A DNA stretch of 64,000 nucleotides from Hymenobacter lucidus (lineage in GTDB: Bacteria > Bacteroidota > Bacteroidia > Cytophagales > Hymenobacteraceae), in NCBI RefSeq assembly GCF_020447265.1, contig NZ_JAJADR010000006.1, forward strand, positions 310,001 to 374,000. Reading direction: 5' to 3'. This document shows positions 40,303-49,330 of the stretch, in pieces (position 1 is the first letter of the stretch; each line of letters opens with the position of its first letter). Under the pieces are notes generated by a model that was given only the letters and a program-made list of their open reading frames with translations, did no database searches and was not told the origin of the DNA. The position numbers were made by a program, and so were the translations under genes.

Positions 40303-41211
40303 ATGCTCGCTCTGCTTTTATCGGTACTCTGTTCGGTTACCATCGTTTTCATCTTCAAATACTTCTCCCGCTTCGGCGTCGATACGTTTCAGGCCCTGAT
40401 TGTAAACTACATCACCTGTGTAGTAGTGGGCTGGCTGGCCTCGGGCGCCCCTTCCCTAGCACCGGTGTGGGCGGGTGGGCCCTGGCTGGGCGCGGCCGTG
40501 GCCCTGGGTGGCCTCTTTATCGGCACGTTTTACCTGGTGGCCCTCACGGCCCAGCGCGTGGGCGTAAGTGCCGCCTCGGTGGCCAATAAAATGTCGCTGA
40601 TTCTGCCCGTGCTCTTCAACCTGCTGGTGCTGCGCCTCTCGCAGCGGCCCTACACCTTCATCAACTACGCGGGCATGGCGCTGGCCCTGCTGGCTATTCT
40701 GCTCACGGCCCTGCCCCGCCGCTCGGCCACCGATGCCGACGGGGCCAAGCCCGGCGCGGGCTGGTGGCTGCCGCTGGTGCTGTTCGTGTCCAGCGGTGCC
40801 GGCGACTCCCTGCTCAACTTTGCCAGCTCCACGCTGCTGCCCGATGCCGCTACCCGCACCCTGTTTCCGCTCGTGACCTTTGGCACGGCCGGGGCCATCG
40901 GCCTGCTGCTCTTGCTGAGCCGGGTGGCGAAGGGGGGGCAGCAGTTTGCCGGCAAAAACGTGCTGGCCGGCATCATCTTGGGCATTCCCAACTACTTCTC
41001 CATCTTCTTCCTGATCAAAGCCCTGGGCAACTTCGGCAACGACGGCGCTTTCGTGTACCCCGTAGCCAACGTGGCCACTATCCTGCTCGGGGCCGTGGGC
41101 GCGGCCTTCCTGTTCCGGGAGCAGCTTGGGGCCCGGGGCCGCTTGGGCCTGGCCACCGCCATAGTAGCCCTCATGCTGATTTCCTACCAGGAAATCGTGG
41201 CCGCGTTTTAA
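40303..41211 (+). CDS. EamA/DMT-family transporter
   Basis: A 302-residue membrane protein with ten hydrophobic segments in two EamA-like halves, a drug/metabolite transporter superfamily member. The first segment is MLALLLSVLCSVTIVFIFKYF; the conserved SAASVANKMSLILPVLFNLLVL and AFVYPVANVATILLGAVGAAFLFREQL correspond between halves. Its substrate cannot be told. The ATG at 40303 is supported by the promoter element at 40249 and by the hydrophobic first helix; upstream in-frame codons belong to the antisense of the GNAT gene. Confidence 0.9.
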   Translation: MLALLLSVLCSVTIVFIFKYFSRFGVDTFQALIVNYITCVVVGWLASGAPSLAPVWAGGPWLGAAVALGGLFIGTFYLVALTAQRVGVSAASVANKMSLILPVLFNLLVLRLSQRPYTFINYAGMALALLAILLTALPRRSATDADGAKPGAGWWLPLVLFVSSGAGDSLLNFASSTLLPDAATRTLFPLVTFGTAGAIGLLLLLSRVAKGGQQFAGKNVLAGIILGIPNYFSIFFLIKALGNFGNDGAFVYPVANVATILLGAVGAAFLFREQLGARGRLGLATAIVALMLISYQEIVAAF

Positions 41212-41227
41212 GCGCTGAAGCTGTGTA

Positions 41228-41275
41228 AAGCGGAAGCCCGCCTGAGACTTGCTCAGGCGGGCTTCCGCTTTTTCT
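41228..41275 (+). terminator. Terminator after the EamA gene
   Basis: Perfect 19-bp stem AAGCGGAAGCCCGCCTGAG and its complement, five-base loop, then TTTTT. Confidence 0.9.
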
Positions 41276-41279
41276 ACCA

Positions 41280-41382
41280 AACGATGTAAAGACGCAACCT
41301 TGCGTCTTCGTAGTTGAACGAGGGGAAACATGCCTAAATAACACCATCAGCAACGATTGAGACGCAACTATGCGTCTCTACA
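41280..41382. repeat. GAGACGC-type interspersed repeat, copy 2
   Basis: Same order as copy 1 (23025): AAGACGCAACCTTGCGTCTT, GTTGAACGA, CAGCAACGATT, GAGACGCAACTATGCGTCTC. The hairpin stems are conserved while the loops vary. Confidence 0.8.
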
Positions 41383-41392
41383 GCTTGCTGGC

Positions 41393-42946
41393 CTACTGTA
41401 GCTCCAGCAGCTGCTTATCGTGGTTCTGGCGCAGCTCGCAGGTGGTGTCGAAAATCATGGTGGCGGTGGTGCCGGGGGCGTAGGGTTTCCAGGTGGGCAG
41501 GCCTTGGTGACTGGGGTTGCCGGTGCGGGCAAAGCTCACCCAGGCCTGACTCACCTTCTCGGCCAGGGCCGCCGCTTCGGGCCCGCCGCCGGTCATGCCC
41601 GCGCACCGCTCGGTGTTATTGAACACGAAGGGCAGCTCTAGGCAGTGAAACGACTGCATGCGCCCCTGCAACACCGGCGACTGCCAGGCAAACAGGTAGC
41701 AGTACACCGGAGCCGCCTTGGCGCGGTGGTTGGCCAGCAGTATCACCGAGGTGCGCACGTCCACGTCCATCAGGTCGAGAGGGCGGGTGGCGGCGGGGTA
41801 AGCTTTGCGCACGGCTTTGATATAGGCGTCGGTTTTGTTGCCGTACTTCTCGGCCAGAATCTGGCGGGCTTCGGCCTCCGTTTGCGGGCCGGCAAAGCCC
41901 GGGTTGTGGAAGGCCGCCACGGCTTCGTTTTTGGTGGAACCAATGAGCAGCGGCACGCGCCGGGCCACAGCCAGCGCCTCTTCCGAGAGTGGCTGAAAGA
42001 GAATAAAGTCACCGTCACGCGAGGGAGCCCAGTCGATGCCGAAGCGGCCGAGCTGGCGGTTTACCTGCTCCAGGGCCCGGGTGCTGGCCGCTTGCAGCCG
42101 CTCGTAAGGCATCGTGCGCAGCGAATCGACTTGGCCGGGCTGTAGCCCCAGCTCTTTCAGCAGGGCCAGGCCTACGAGCTGACTGTCTTCGGCTTTGTTG
42201 TAGCGCAGGTGGGCCCCACTCTGAATAATGGCCTTGTGAAACAGACCCTTGGCCGAAGGCGCCACCAGCAGCGCGCCCACCTTGCCCCCGCCGCCCGACT
42301 GCCCAAACACCGTCACGTTGCCGGCATCACCGCCGAAGCGGCCGATGTTGCCCCGCACCCACTCCAGCGCCGCCACGATGTCCATCATGCCCACGTTGCC
42401 CGAGGCCTTGTACTTGGGCCCGCAAGCCGCCAGGTTCAGGAAGCCCAGCACGTTGAGCCGGTGGTTGAGGCTGACGACCACCACGTCGCCGCTGCGGCTC
42501 AGGTTTTCGCCGTCGTAGGCGGGCAGCTCCCGGTCGGAGCCCGATACGAAGCTGCCCCCGTGCAGCCACACCATCACCGGGCGCTTTTTGCCATCATTCA
42601 CGCCCGGCGTCCAGATGTTGAGTTGGGTGCAGTCTTCGCCGGGCGTGCCGGCTTGGCTCTGGAATACGGCCGACAGCTCAGTGCTGCCGGGGGAGGAAGC
42701 TTCCTGGGGGCATACCGGGCCGTAGGCCAGGGCGCTGCGCACTCCTTGCCAGGTGTTGGGCTTTTGCGGGGGCATAAACCGCTCCGTCTGGGCGTAGGGA
42801 ATGCCTTTGTAGGTAACAATGCCGCCCTGCACGTAGCCCTGCACCCGCCCGTACTCCGTGGCTACCACGGCCGCAGCCAGGTTCTGGGCCGGGGCCGCGA
42901 AGGTCCGTAGCGCGGCTATCAGTAGCAAGCAAGCGTATTTGAGCAT
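41393..42946 (-). CDS. Type B carboxylesterase
   Basis: An exported esterase/lipase of 517 residues. The signal peptide is MLKYACLLLIAALRTFAAPAQ. The nucleophile elbow is TVFGQSGGGGKVG, the oxyanion hole WLHGGSFVSGS, the disulfide-type EDCTQLNIWTP is conserved, and the C-terminal MQSFHCLELPFVFNN carries the catalytic His position. The acid is probably Glu in GSTKNEAVAAFHNP. Such periplasmic or secreted enzymes hydrolyse carboxylic esters; the natural substrate is unknown. Confidence 0.93.
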   Translation of the reverse strand: MLKYACLLLIAALRTFAAPAQNLAAAVVATEYGRVQGYVQGGIVTYKGIPYAQTERFMPPQKPNTWQGVRSALAYGPVCPQEASSPGSTELSAVFQSQAGTPGEDCTQLNIWTPGVNDGKKRPVMVWLHGGSFVSGSDRELPAYDGENLSRSGDVVVVSLNHRLNVLGFLNLAACGPKYKASGNVGMMDIVAALEWVRGNIGRFGGDAGNVTVFGQSGGGGKVGALLVAPSAKGLFHKAIIQSGAHLRYNKAEDSQLVGLALLKELGLQPGQVDSLRTMPYERLQAASTRALEQVNRQLGRFGIDWAPSRDGDFILFQPLSEEALAVARRVPLLIGSTKNEAVAAFHNPGFAGPQTEAEARQILAEKYGNKTDAYIKAVRKAYPAATRPLDLMDVDVRTSVILLANHRAKAAPVYCYLFAWQSPVLQGRMQSFHCLELPFVFNNTERCAGMTGGGPEAAALAEKVSQAWVSFARTGNPSHQGLPTWKPYAPGTTATMIFDTTCELRQNHDKQLLELQ

Positions 42947-43040
42947 AGTTTACCGGTGGTTATCAGCGCCGGAATATGCATAGAAATTAATATAAAGTTG
43001 GGCCGGCCAGGTCCGGAATGGGGCACCGGGCTGGCGGGGC

Positions 43041-43048
43041 TACCTTTG
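43041..43048 (+). promoter_or_regulatory. corA promoter -7 element
   Basis: TACCTTTG matches TAnnTTTG. It implies a leader of about 100 bases before the ATG at 43157. Confidence 0.6.
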
Positions 43049-43156
43049 CCGGCTCCGCCCCACACGGCACCGTGGCTAAAGACACTTGCCTTCCTAAGCC
43101 AGCAAACGCTTTGCCCCCTTGCCTACGTACAAGCCCTGCGCTCCTACTCCACACAC

Positions 43157-44359
43157 ATGACGGCCGTTACTTCTACTTCCAACCTTCCCACTGCCGAACC
43201 CACCACAGCAGAAACGGAGCCCGAAGCCCCGCGCTCCGGCATTTCCGATAGGGCGGCCACCCAGCAGGCCCGCGAGCAGCAGGTGGGCCTGCGGCCCGGC
43301 ACGCTCACCATCCGGGAAGGCTCCCTGAAACCGCGCCTGTTTCTGATTTCCTACGACAAGTCGTTTTTCGAGGAAAAGGAATACACTCGCTACGACGATA
43401 TGCTGGCCTATTTCCGGGCCAACGAGCACCTCAAGCACTGGATTGACGTACGCGGCTACAACGACCTGGAGCTGATGCAGCGCATCATGCAGGATTTTCA
43501 GATTCACCCGCTGCACATGGAAGACGTGCTCGGCGACTACCAACGGGCCAAGGTAGACGTGTTCGACGACGACCGGTTGTTTCTGGTCTCGCGCATGACG
43601 GATTTCACTTCGCTGCTCGAAATTGACGACGACCAGCTTTCCCTGGTGACGGGCGACAATTTCGTGCTTTCATTTCAGGACGATTACGACGACTGCCTCG
43701 ACGCGGTGCGCAACCGCCTGCGCTCGGGCTTCAGCATGATTCGGCACAAAACCCCGATCTACCTGGCCTACGCCCTCACCGACGTGGTGCTCGACCACTA
43801 CTACCCCACCATGGCCGCCATCGGCGACTATATCGAGGTTTTAGAAGACCGGATTTTCAACGGCCGGCCCAACCGCCACCTGCTCAGCCGCATCCTGCAG
43901 ATGAAGAAGGATATCGTGCGCTTCCGGCGGCTGGTATATCCCGAGCGGGAGAAGATTGCCGAGATTCTGCGCATGCCCGAAAACGTGGTGCCGGAAGACA
44001 CCAAAGTCTTCTTCAAGGACTGCTACGACCACGCCATTCAGGCCATGGACTTGGCCGAGAGCTACCGTGAATCCATCAGCAGCCTGATGGACCTCTACCT
44101 CTCCGACCAGAGCAACCGCATGAACGAAGTAATGAAAGTGCTGACCATCATCAGCAGCATTTTCATCCCGCTCAGCTTCGTGGTGGGCCTCTACGGCATG
44201 AATTTCCAGCGGGAAAAGCCCGACGGTACCATCAATCACCTCAACATGCCGGAGCTCTACGAGCCTTGGGGCTACCCTGCCCTGCTGGGCCTGCTGGCCC
44301 TCATCGTCGCCGGCCAGCTCATCTATTTCTACCGCAAAGGCTGGCTCACGAATCGGTGA
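43157..44359 (+). CDS. corA: CorA-family magnesium/cobalt transporter
   Basis: A 400-residue homopentameric channel for Mg2+ and related ions. A low-complexity N-terminal 50 residues (Thr/Glu/Pro-rich) precede the cytoplasmic domain; the long stalk helix runs through YYPTMAAIGDYIEVLEDRIF to SSLMDLYLSDQSNRMNEVMKVLT. The pore motif YGMNF follows the first of two membrane helices; the C-terminal end is basic (YRKGWLTNR). The Met at 43157 is chosen over 42956 because the promoter element at 43041 lies in between. Confidence 0.95.
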   Translation: MTAVTSTSNLPTAEPTTAETEPEAPRSGISDRAATQQAREQQVGLRPGTLTIREGSLKPRLFLISYDKSFFEEKEYTRYDDMLAYFRANEHLKHWIDVRGYNDLELMQRIMQDFQIHPLHMEDVLGDYQRAKVDVFDDDRLFLVSRMTDFTSLLEIDDDQLSLVTGDNFVLSFQDDYDDCLDAVRNRLRSGFSMIRHKTPIYLAYALTDVVLDHYYPTMAAIGDYIEVLEDRIFNGRPNRHLLSRILQMKKDIVRFRRLVYPEREKIAEILRMPENVVPEDTKVFFKDCYDHAIQAMDLAESYRESISSLMDLYLSDQSNRMNEVMKVLTIISSIFIPLSFVVGLYGMNFQREKPDGTINHLNMPELYEPWGYPALLGLLALIVAGQLIYFYRKGWLTNR

Positions 44360-44381
44360 TTGGTTGGTTGTTACAGAAAGA

Positions 44382-44426
44382 ACGCCATTCCGAGCGAAGT
44401 CGAGGAATCTCGCGTGGCGTCGTTGT
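44382..44426. repeat. Interspersed repeat, 'GAATCTCGC' family, single arm
   Basis: GAACGCCATTCCGAGCGAAG then GAGGAATCTCGCGTGGCGTC matches the right arm of the inverted repeat at 489-598. Confidence 0.7.
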
Positions 44427-44495
44427 TTAGCCTGTCGTCCAGAGCCCTGCGACGCACCTGCCTTGCTTGCCCCATTACAGCTAGTACCAACATGA

Positions 44496-44530
44496 CAAAG
44501 CCCTTTTCCAGCGGATGGAAAAGGGCTTTG
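44496..44530. terminator. Terminator between corA and the DUF3352 gene
   Basis: Perfect 15-bp stem CAAAGCCCTTTTCCA and its complement around a five-base loop. Confidence 0.85.
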
Positions 44531-44540
44531 TGCATTCAAT

Positions 44541-44592
44541 GACGTTTGCTCACTCAGGCGAGAAAGGCCCTTCGCAGGGCTCAGAATGACAG
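44541..44592. repeat. Interspersed GTCATTCTGAGCCCTGCGAA-type repeat
   Basis: Read on the minus strand: GTCATTCTGAGCCCTGCGAA followed by GGGCCTTTCTCGCC, a common intergenic bacterial repeat. Confidence 0.7.
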
Positions 44593-44599
44593 TTCCCAA

Positions 44600-47335
44600 T
44601 CAATTCATCTTCACGGCTGTGCGCCGCAGCTCGTTACCGATGACGCGGTAGAGTTGGTAGGTATTGCTACCGGGGTCGTAGTTGAGGCCCACGGTGGGCG
44701 TGCTGCTGTCGAAGGGCTGGCCGCCCACCAATCGGCCCTGGGTGTCGTAGATGTAGGCCTTGTGCGGGCCGGGCTCGGTAAGCACGTAGGCGCTGCGGCC
44801 CAGGCCGAAGTTGAGGTACTGCACCGATTTGGGGCCCGACGTGACGAAGCGCTGACTGAGCAGCGGGCGGCCCGTGGGGTCAAATAAGCTCAGCTGCCCG
44901 CCCTCTTCGCGAGCCACCACGTAGCCGCGCTGGTTCTGGTCAGGAATGAGCTGAAACACCGAGCTGCGGCTCCAGGTAGCTACCCGGCTCCGGGCCACCA
45001 CGTCGCCACTCAGGTTGAAGCTTACCCGCTCGCCGTGCTGCGTTACCACCGTGAGGCGGGCGCGGCGCAGCGTGGGGCCGTTTTCGACGAAAGCGCCCGA
45101 GCTCAGCCGTGCCCCCATGCTGATCGGGAAGCCCGGATACACGCTGCCCTGCTCGTCGTAGGCATAGATATAGCCGTTGTTGAGCAGCACCACTATTACG
45201 TCGCGCCCCCCTACAACGAGGTAGTGCGGCGGCGCGGCCAGTCCGAAGTCCATGCGCTTGGGCTGCCAGCCTGGGTACGCGCGGCCGTTAGTATCATACA
45301 AAAACAGGTTGCTGCCGCCCCCGCCCACCAGCAGCCGCGGGGCCAGCCGCCCGCTTACCGGCGACACGGTCAGGGACGTGGCCTGCACGCTGTCGGGCAG
45401 GTTCAGGGGGAAGTTGGGCTGTTCCCGGCCACTTTCGTCGAGCAGGTGCACCCGCGTGGGCGTGGCAAACAGGTAACCGCTGCCCGTGCCCACCGGGATG
45501 CGCCGGATGGGGCTGATGAGCGGCCCAGTCAGCGAATCGGACCAGGCCACCACGTTGTCGGGCGTCACGTAGTGGAGCACCTGCTGGGTATCCTGCACCA
45601 GCACGCCCGGAATACGCGCCCCGTTTACCGGCACCAGGGTAGGCACGCTGGTCAGCGGAGTTTTGAACGCCAGGGCGCCGCCCGTGCCATTGGCCGACTG
45701 CGGCTTGGCCACGGCCGGCCCGATGGCCGGGTGGCGCAGCACGAGCTGGGTGAAATACTGCGCCCCGGGCTCGGCCTCATTGACGGCGGGCACAAACTGC
45801 AGGGCAATCTGGGGAAAGCGCTGAAACAGGGTTTCATTGCGCAGCAGGCCCGCGCGGCGCTCCTCGGCTAGGGCCCGCAGCAGCACGTTCCAGCTATTGT
45901 GCGTGTCAATCAGCACCCGCATGCGGGCCAGGGGCTGGGTTTCCTGCAGAAAGGCTACCTGTGTAGGCGAGCGGCTCCATACTTCGCCAGCCGCCACATC
46001 GGTCAGCCAGACTTTCAGGGCCGCGGCATCTTCGGCAAAGGCCACGTAGTTGCCGACCTGGGCCACATACGGGGTGCCAAAGCCAGTGAACATGGAACCT
46101 AGCAGCCGGGCAGGCAGCTCGGAGCTCCCGGTTTGGTAAATCTGGTAGGGCCCCACCCGCTCGAAGGCCGGACTAACCCCATTGAGGCGGCGCAGCTGGC
46201 CGAGCAGGGTGGCGGTTTTCAGCGGGGCCGCACAATACGCCAAAGCCAGCCGGGCCGGCCGGATGCGAGCCGAAGGCGTAGCCAGAATGCACAGCGCCGC
46301 TTCCTCACGCAGCCCGGCAGCCAGACTATCAATTAGCGGAGCGGCTTGCTGGCTGAGCGAATCGGTAGCGACGGGCCGGGCCGGGCGCAGCACCTGCACC
46401 GGCCCCAGCCCCAGGTGCACCAGCACGGCCGTACGCAACGAGAGCACCTCGGCCATGCGCAGGCGCTGGGCGGGCTGCCGGTGCAGGCGCTGCTGCAGAG
46501 CATCACGGGCCGTTTCGGGGTTAGCAAAGCCGTTGAAAACGACCTTATTGCCCGCCAGCTTCATTTCAAACTGCCCGTTGCGCGCCAGGCTGGTCACGGC
46601 CGCGAAGCCCGGCTGCGACTCATTCCGGAAAAACACGCCCAGAAACTGCGGCAGGCGCCGGTAGTTGATCAGCAGGGTGGCATCCACATCCTTAAGCTGC
46701 AGGAAATCGGTGCTTTGAAAGTCGGCGGCTACGGAAGGCAGCCCGGGGTGCTGCAGACGCTGCACCACGCCCTCCACCAGCCCGGCGTTGGCACTCAGGA
46801 TAAGGTGGTTGCGGTAATTAAAGAACGTGACGCCCTCCTGCGTGGCCCGCTCCCGAATGTCGGTCAGCTCCTCGCCCTGGTAGTCGCGGCGGCTGACCTG
46901 GTAGCGCGGGTCGCGGCCGAGACCATCGACCAGGGTGCGCACCTGCCGGTATTCGCGCACGCTCCCGATAGGCACCTGAAACAGTACGTCGAAGGTTTTG
47001 GGCCCGGTTACGTGCACCGAAGTCAGCACCTTTTTCGTCCCGAGAAATTGCAGCACGGCCGTGCGGGCCCCCGTGATGCTGTCGACCAGGGCCACGTGCT
47101 CTTCCACCTGCTGGAAATAGCGCACCGCCGTCAGGTTGTCCCAGAGCTGGGTTTCCTTGAGGTGACGCACCAGCGTGGCATGGTCGCGGGTGGCTACTAC
47201 GAACACGGCATCGTCGGGCACCAGCGCCCAGGGGTCGACGGGCACGCTGGCCACGGCGCGGCGGTAATACACGTAGGAGCCGAGGGCCGAAACCAGCAGC
47301 AGGCCTATCAGAAACACCAGGAGCTTTTGCGACAT
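44600..47335 (-). CDS. DUF3352-like membrane-anchored protein with C-terminal beta-propeller
   Basis: A 911-residue protein anchored by an N-terminal helix (KLLVFLIGLLLVSALGSYVYY). Residues about 30-560 resemble DUF3352 (ALVPDDAVFVVATRDHATLVRHL, then repeated strand/helix patterns). Residues about 600-911 are repeating blade-like strands such as GYLFATPTRVHLLDESGREQPNF, GSNLFLYDTNGRAYPGW and NGYIYAYDEQGSVYPGFP, a PQQ/WD-type propeller. The function is unknown. The Met at 47335 is set by the promoter at 47366, which overlaps the stop of the gene upstream. Confidence 0.8.
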   Translation of the reverse strand: MSQKLLVFLIGLLLVSALGSYVYYRRAVASVPVDPWALVPDDAVFVVATRDHATLVRHLKETQLWDNLTAVRYFQQVEEHVALVDSITGARTAVLQFLGTKKVLTSVHVTGPKTFDVLFQVPIGSVREYRQVRTLVDGLGRDPRYQVSRRDYQGEELTDIRERATQEGVTFFNYRNHLILSANAGLVEGVVQRLQHPGLPSVAADFQSTDFLQLKDVDATLLINYRRLPQFLGVFFRNESQPGFAAVTSLARNGQFEMKLAGNKVVFNGFANPETARDALQQRLHRQPAQRLRMAEVLSLRTAVLVHLGLGPVQVLRPARPVATDSLSQQAAPLIDSLAAGLREEAALCILATPSARIRPARLALAYCAAPLKTATLLGQLRRLNGVSPAFERVGPYQIYQTGSSELPARLLGSMFTGFGTPYVAQVGNYVAFAEDAAALKVWLTDVAAGEVWSRSPTQVAFLQETQPLARMRVLIDTHNSWNVLLRALAEERRAGLLRNETLFQRFPQIALQFVPAVNEAEPGAQYFTQLVLRHPAIGPAVAKPQSANGTGGALAFKTPLTSVPTLVPVNGARIPGVLVQDTQQVLHYVTPDNVVAWSDSLTGPLISPIRRIPVGTGSGYLFATPTRVHLLDESGREQPNFPLNLPDSVQATSLTVSPVSGRLAPRLLVGGGGSNLFLYDTNGRAYPGWQPKRMDFGLAAPPHYLVVGGRDVIVVLLNNGYIYAYDEQGSVYPGFPISMGARLSSGAFVENGPTLRRARLTVVTQHGERVSFNLSGDVVARSRVATWSRSSVFQLIPDQNQRGYVVAREEGGQLSLFDPTGRPLLSQRFVTSGPKSVQYLNFGLGRSAYVLTEPGPHKAYIYDTQGRLVGGQPFDSSTPTVGLNYDPGSNTYQLYRVIGNELRRTAVKMN

Positions 47336-47365
47336 TACGCGGTGGCGGGGAGGAGATGCGGGCGG

Positions 47366-47373
47366 CAAAAGTA
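47366..47373 (-). promoter_or_regulatory. DUF3352-gene promoter -7 element
   Basis: Minus-strand TACTTTTG fits TAnnTTTG and overlaps the end of the upstream gene; transcription would start near 47361, after an in-frame ATG at 47368. Confidence 0.55.
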
Positions 47374-47374
47374 G

Positions 47375-48007
47375 CTATTTGGCACCCAACTGCTTCAACC
47401 GGGCCCGGGCGGGCTGCACCCGGACCCGCACGGCGTTGCTCTCCAGACTCGCGCGGGGCACGCGCCGCAACCGCGCTTCGGTAGCCGGCACGTCCAGGGG
47501 CTCGTGGCTGCCACCGGTCCATTCCAGCGGCTGGGTAGGCATTGTCGAATACTGAAACGTGATTTCGTAGGTGCCCGCCGGCAACAGCGGATACAGCGTC
47601 GGCAGCTGAACCGTGGATTGCGCCTGTTTGTACAAGGGGTCGAAGCTGGCCCCGGGCAGCAGCGTTATAAAGTCGGTGGAGTCGATGCCGGCTACCTGGG
47701 CGCAGCGGTAGGACGGGGCCGGCAGCCGGGCCGGGGTGAGCTGGCGCGCCACAAAATAAGCTTCCGGCGCGCGCCAGGGCACATCGGAGCCTTCCAGGGC
47801 GTACACCAGCGTCAGGGCCGAATCGGCTTTGTTCTGAATATTCACCCGAAAGAGAATGGGCTCGTCGTCGTAAAATTCAGTTTGCACCAGTTCAATTGTG
47901 CAGGCCAGCCGGCCGGTCGGCAGCAGGGTCCGCCCGGGTTGCTGACTTACTGCCAAGCGAGATATCAACGTAGTAAGCAGTAGTAGAAATAACCCGCGAA
48001 ACAGCAT
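47375..48007 (-). CDS. Hypothetical exported protein
   Basis: A 210-residue protein with a signal peptide (MLFRGLFLLLLTTLISRLAVSQ). The mature part suggests an immunoglobulin-like beta domain: IELVQTEFYDDEPILFRVNIQNKADSALTL and YEITFQYS near the end resemble domains of the BsuPI or Ig-like type. The C-terminus is Arg-rich (RVRVQPARARLKQLGAK). I do not recognise a family. The ATG at 48007 is preferred; TTG at 48013 would also be possible. The DUF3352 gene follows on the same strand. Confidence 0.65.
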   Translation of the reverse strand: MLFRGLFLLLLTTLISRLAVSQQPGRTLLPTGRLACTIELVQTEFYDDEPILFRVNIQNKADSALTLVYALEGSDVPWRAPEAYFVARQLTPARLPAPSYRCAQVAGIDSTDFITLLPGASFDPLYKQAQSTVQLPTLYPLLPAGTYEITFQYSTMPTQPLEWTGGSHEPLDVPATEARLRRVPRASLESNAVRVRVQPARARLKQLGAK

Positions 48008-48076
48008 TAGCAAGCAGTACTAGAAATAATGGGCCAGATCAGGCCCTCTGGGCTGCGGCTGGTTTGAATACGAATC

Positions 48077-48094
48077 GTATCTTCGACAAGATAC
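48077..48094. promoter_or_regulatory. Small inverted repeat upstream of a lipoprotein gene
   Basis: GTATCTT / AAGATAC, perfect 7-bp arms with a four-base spacer, 16 bases before the lipoprotein ATG at 48110. It could be an operator or 5' hairpin. Confidence 0.35.
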
Positions 48095-48109
48095 ACTCTT
48101 TCGCGCTCC

Positions 48110-48676
48110 ATGCTTCGTCGTTGGCTTCTGCTCCTTGTGCCCGCCCTGCTGTGCGCGGCCTGCTTTCAGATTCGGGAGCCGGAGCCCGCCGATGCCGCCA
48201 GTGACTGGATTACGCCCACCCAGATTGATTTGCTGCTGCTCAACTTCACGGCCGCCGTGCAGCGCCCCAACGTGACCAACTACGAGCGGTGCTTCAGTGG
48301 CCCTGCCTACCGCTTCGTGCCCGACCCCACGGCCGCCGGCACGGCCGCTTCGCTCTTTGCCAACTGGAGCGTGAGCGAGGAGCGGGACTATTTCACCAGC
48401 CTGCGCCGCCGCACCGCCACCAACGCCACCAACCAACTGGTGCTCAGCAACCGCCGCGACCAGCTCTTCACGGCCGATTCGGCGGAGGTGTCGGCGCTGT
48501 ACCAGTTGCGCATTGCCCAGCAGGACACGGCTTTTCGGCCCACGGTGCTCGAAGGCAACATCCGGCTGCTGGTGCGGCGGCGCAACAACGAGTGGAAAAT
48601 AGCCGGCTGGCGCGACCAGCGCACCTCGGCCCAGGCCACCTGGACCGATCTGAAAAAATATTTTATTACGCATTAA
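48110..48676 (+). CDS. Lipoprotein with probable NTF2-like fold, first of a pair
   Basis: A 188-residue lipoprotein: MLRRWLLLLVPALLCAAC with lipidated Cys18. The mature domain starts with a helix (IDLLLLNFTAAVQRPNVTNYERCF), continues with strands through ALYQLRIAQQDTA and ends NNEWKIAGWRDQRT, the classic last strand of NTF2/SnoaL-like folds that tests 'net effect' residues such as W-x-I-x-x-W. The next gene is a related lipoprotein. Confidence 0.65.
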   Translation: MLRRWLLLLVPALLCAACFQIREPEPADAASDWITPTQIDLLLLNFTAAVQRPNVTNYERCFSGPAYRFVPDPTAAGTAASLFANWSVSEERDYFTSLRRRTATNATNQLVLSNRRDQLFTADSAEVSALYQLRIAQQDTAFRPTVLEGNIRLLVRRRNNEWKIAGWRDQRTSAQATWTDLKKYFITH

Positions 48677-48731
48677 CTTCCGACCTTCCGGACGCTGCGG
48701 CTCCATTCCTCTCTCCCACTGCCCTGTGCGT

Positions 48732-49292
48732 ATGCTGTCGTCCTGGCTGACATCGGCTTTTTCTTCGCCGGCCGCCTGCTTCCGGAGCGGGCTGCTGGCC
48801 GTAGGCGGCGCATGGGTGCTGGCCGCCTGCAACCCATTTGCCCCGGCCCTGGACGACGTACCCACCGACCCCAACCAGCTGCTGGGCAACCCCGTAACGG
48901 TGCGCGGCTTTTTCGAGCGGTTCCGGGCCAGCTACCAATTGCGCGACTCTACACTCTACGGGCAACTGCTCGACCGGCGCTTCACCTTTACTTTCCGCGA
49001 CTTTGCCAACAACGTGGACCGCTCCTGGAACCGCGACGTGGAAGTGAATACCACCTACCGTCTGTTCCGGGCCTCGCGCACTGCCAACCTGCAGTGGACG
49101 CAGTACCTGCCCACCTCCGACACCGCCTTTTCCGACACGCTGGCCTATGTGGAGCGCGCCTTCAGTCTCACCATCGAGCAGCGCGACAACCAGACCTTTA
49201 CCGGCGCCGGTAGTGCCCGCCTGGTGCTGGTGCGCAAAAACCGCACGGACCCGTGGCGCATGCGCAGCTGGTACGACCGGAGCGAGTTCTGA
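48732..49292 (+). CDS. Lipoprotein with probable NTF2-like fold, second of a pair
   Basis: A lipoprotein of 186 residues from ATG 48732 (a GTG at 48726 adds two). The signal is long and ends GGAWVLAAC. The domain parallels the upstream protein: NPVTVRGFFERFRASYQLRDSTLYGQLLD, FRDFANNVDRSWNRDVEVNTTYRLF, and a final strand NRTDPWRMRSWYDRSEF. The two genes are 55 bases apart and likely co-transcribed. Function unknown. Confidence 0.65.
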   Translation: MLSSWLTSAFSSPAACFRSGLLAVGGAWVLAACNPFAPALDDVPTDPNQLLGNPVTVRGFFERFRASYQLRDSTLYGQLLDRRFTFTFRDFANNVDRSWNRDVEVNTTYRLFRASRTANLQWTQYLPTSDTAFSDTLAYVERAFSLTIEQRDNQTFTGAGSARLVLVRKNRTDPWRMRSWYDRSEF

Positions 49293-49330
49293 AGCTCTCC
49301 AAACCAACGAAAGCGGCGATACCAGGCACC

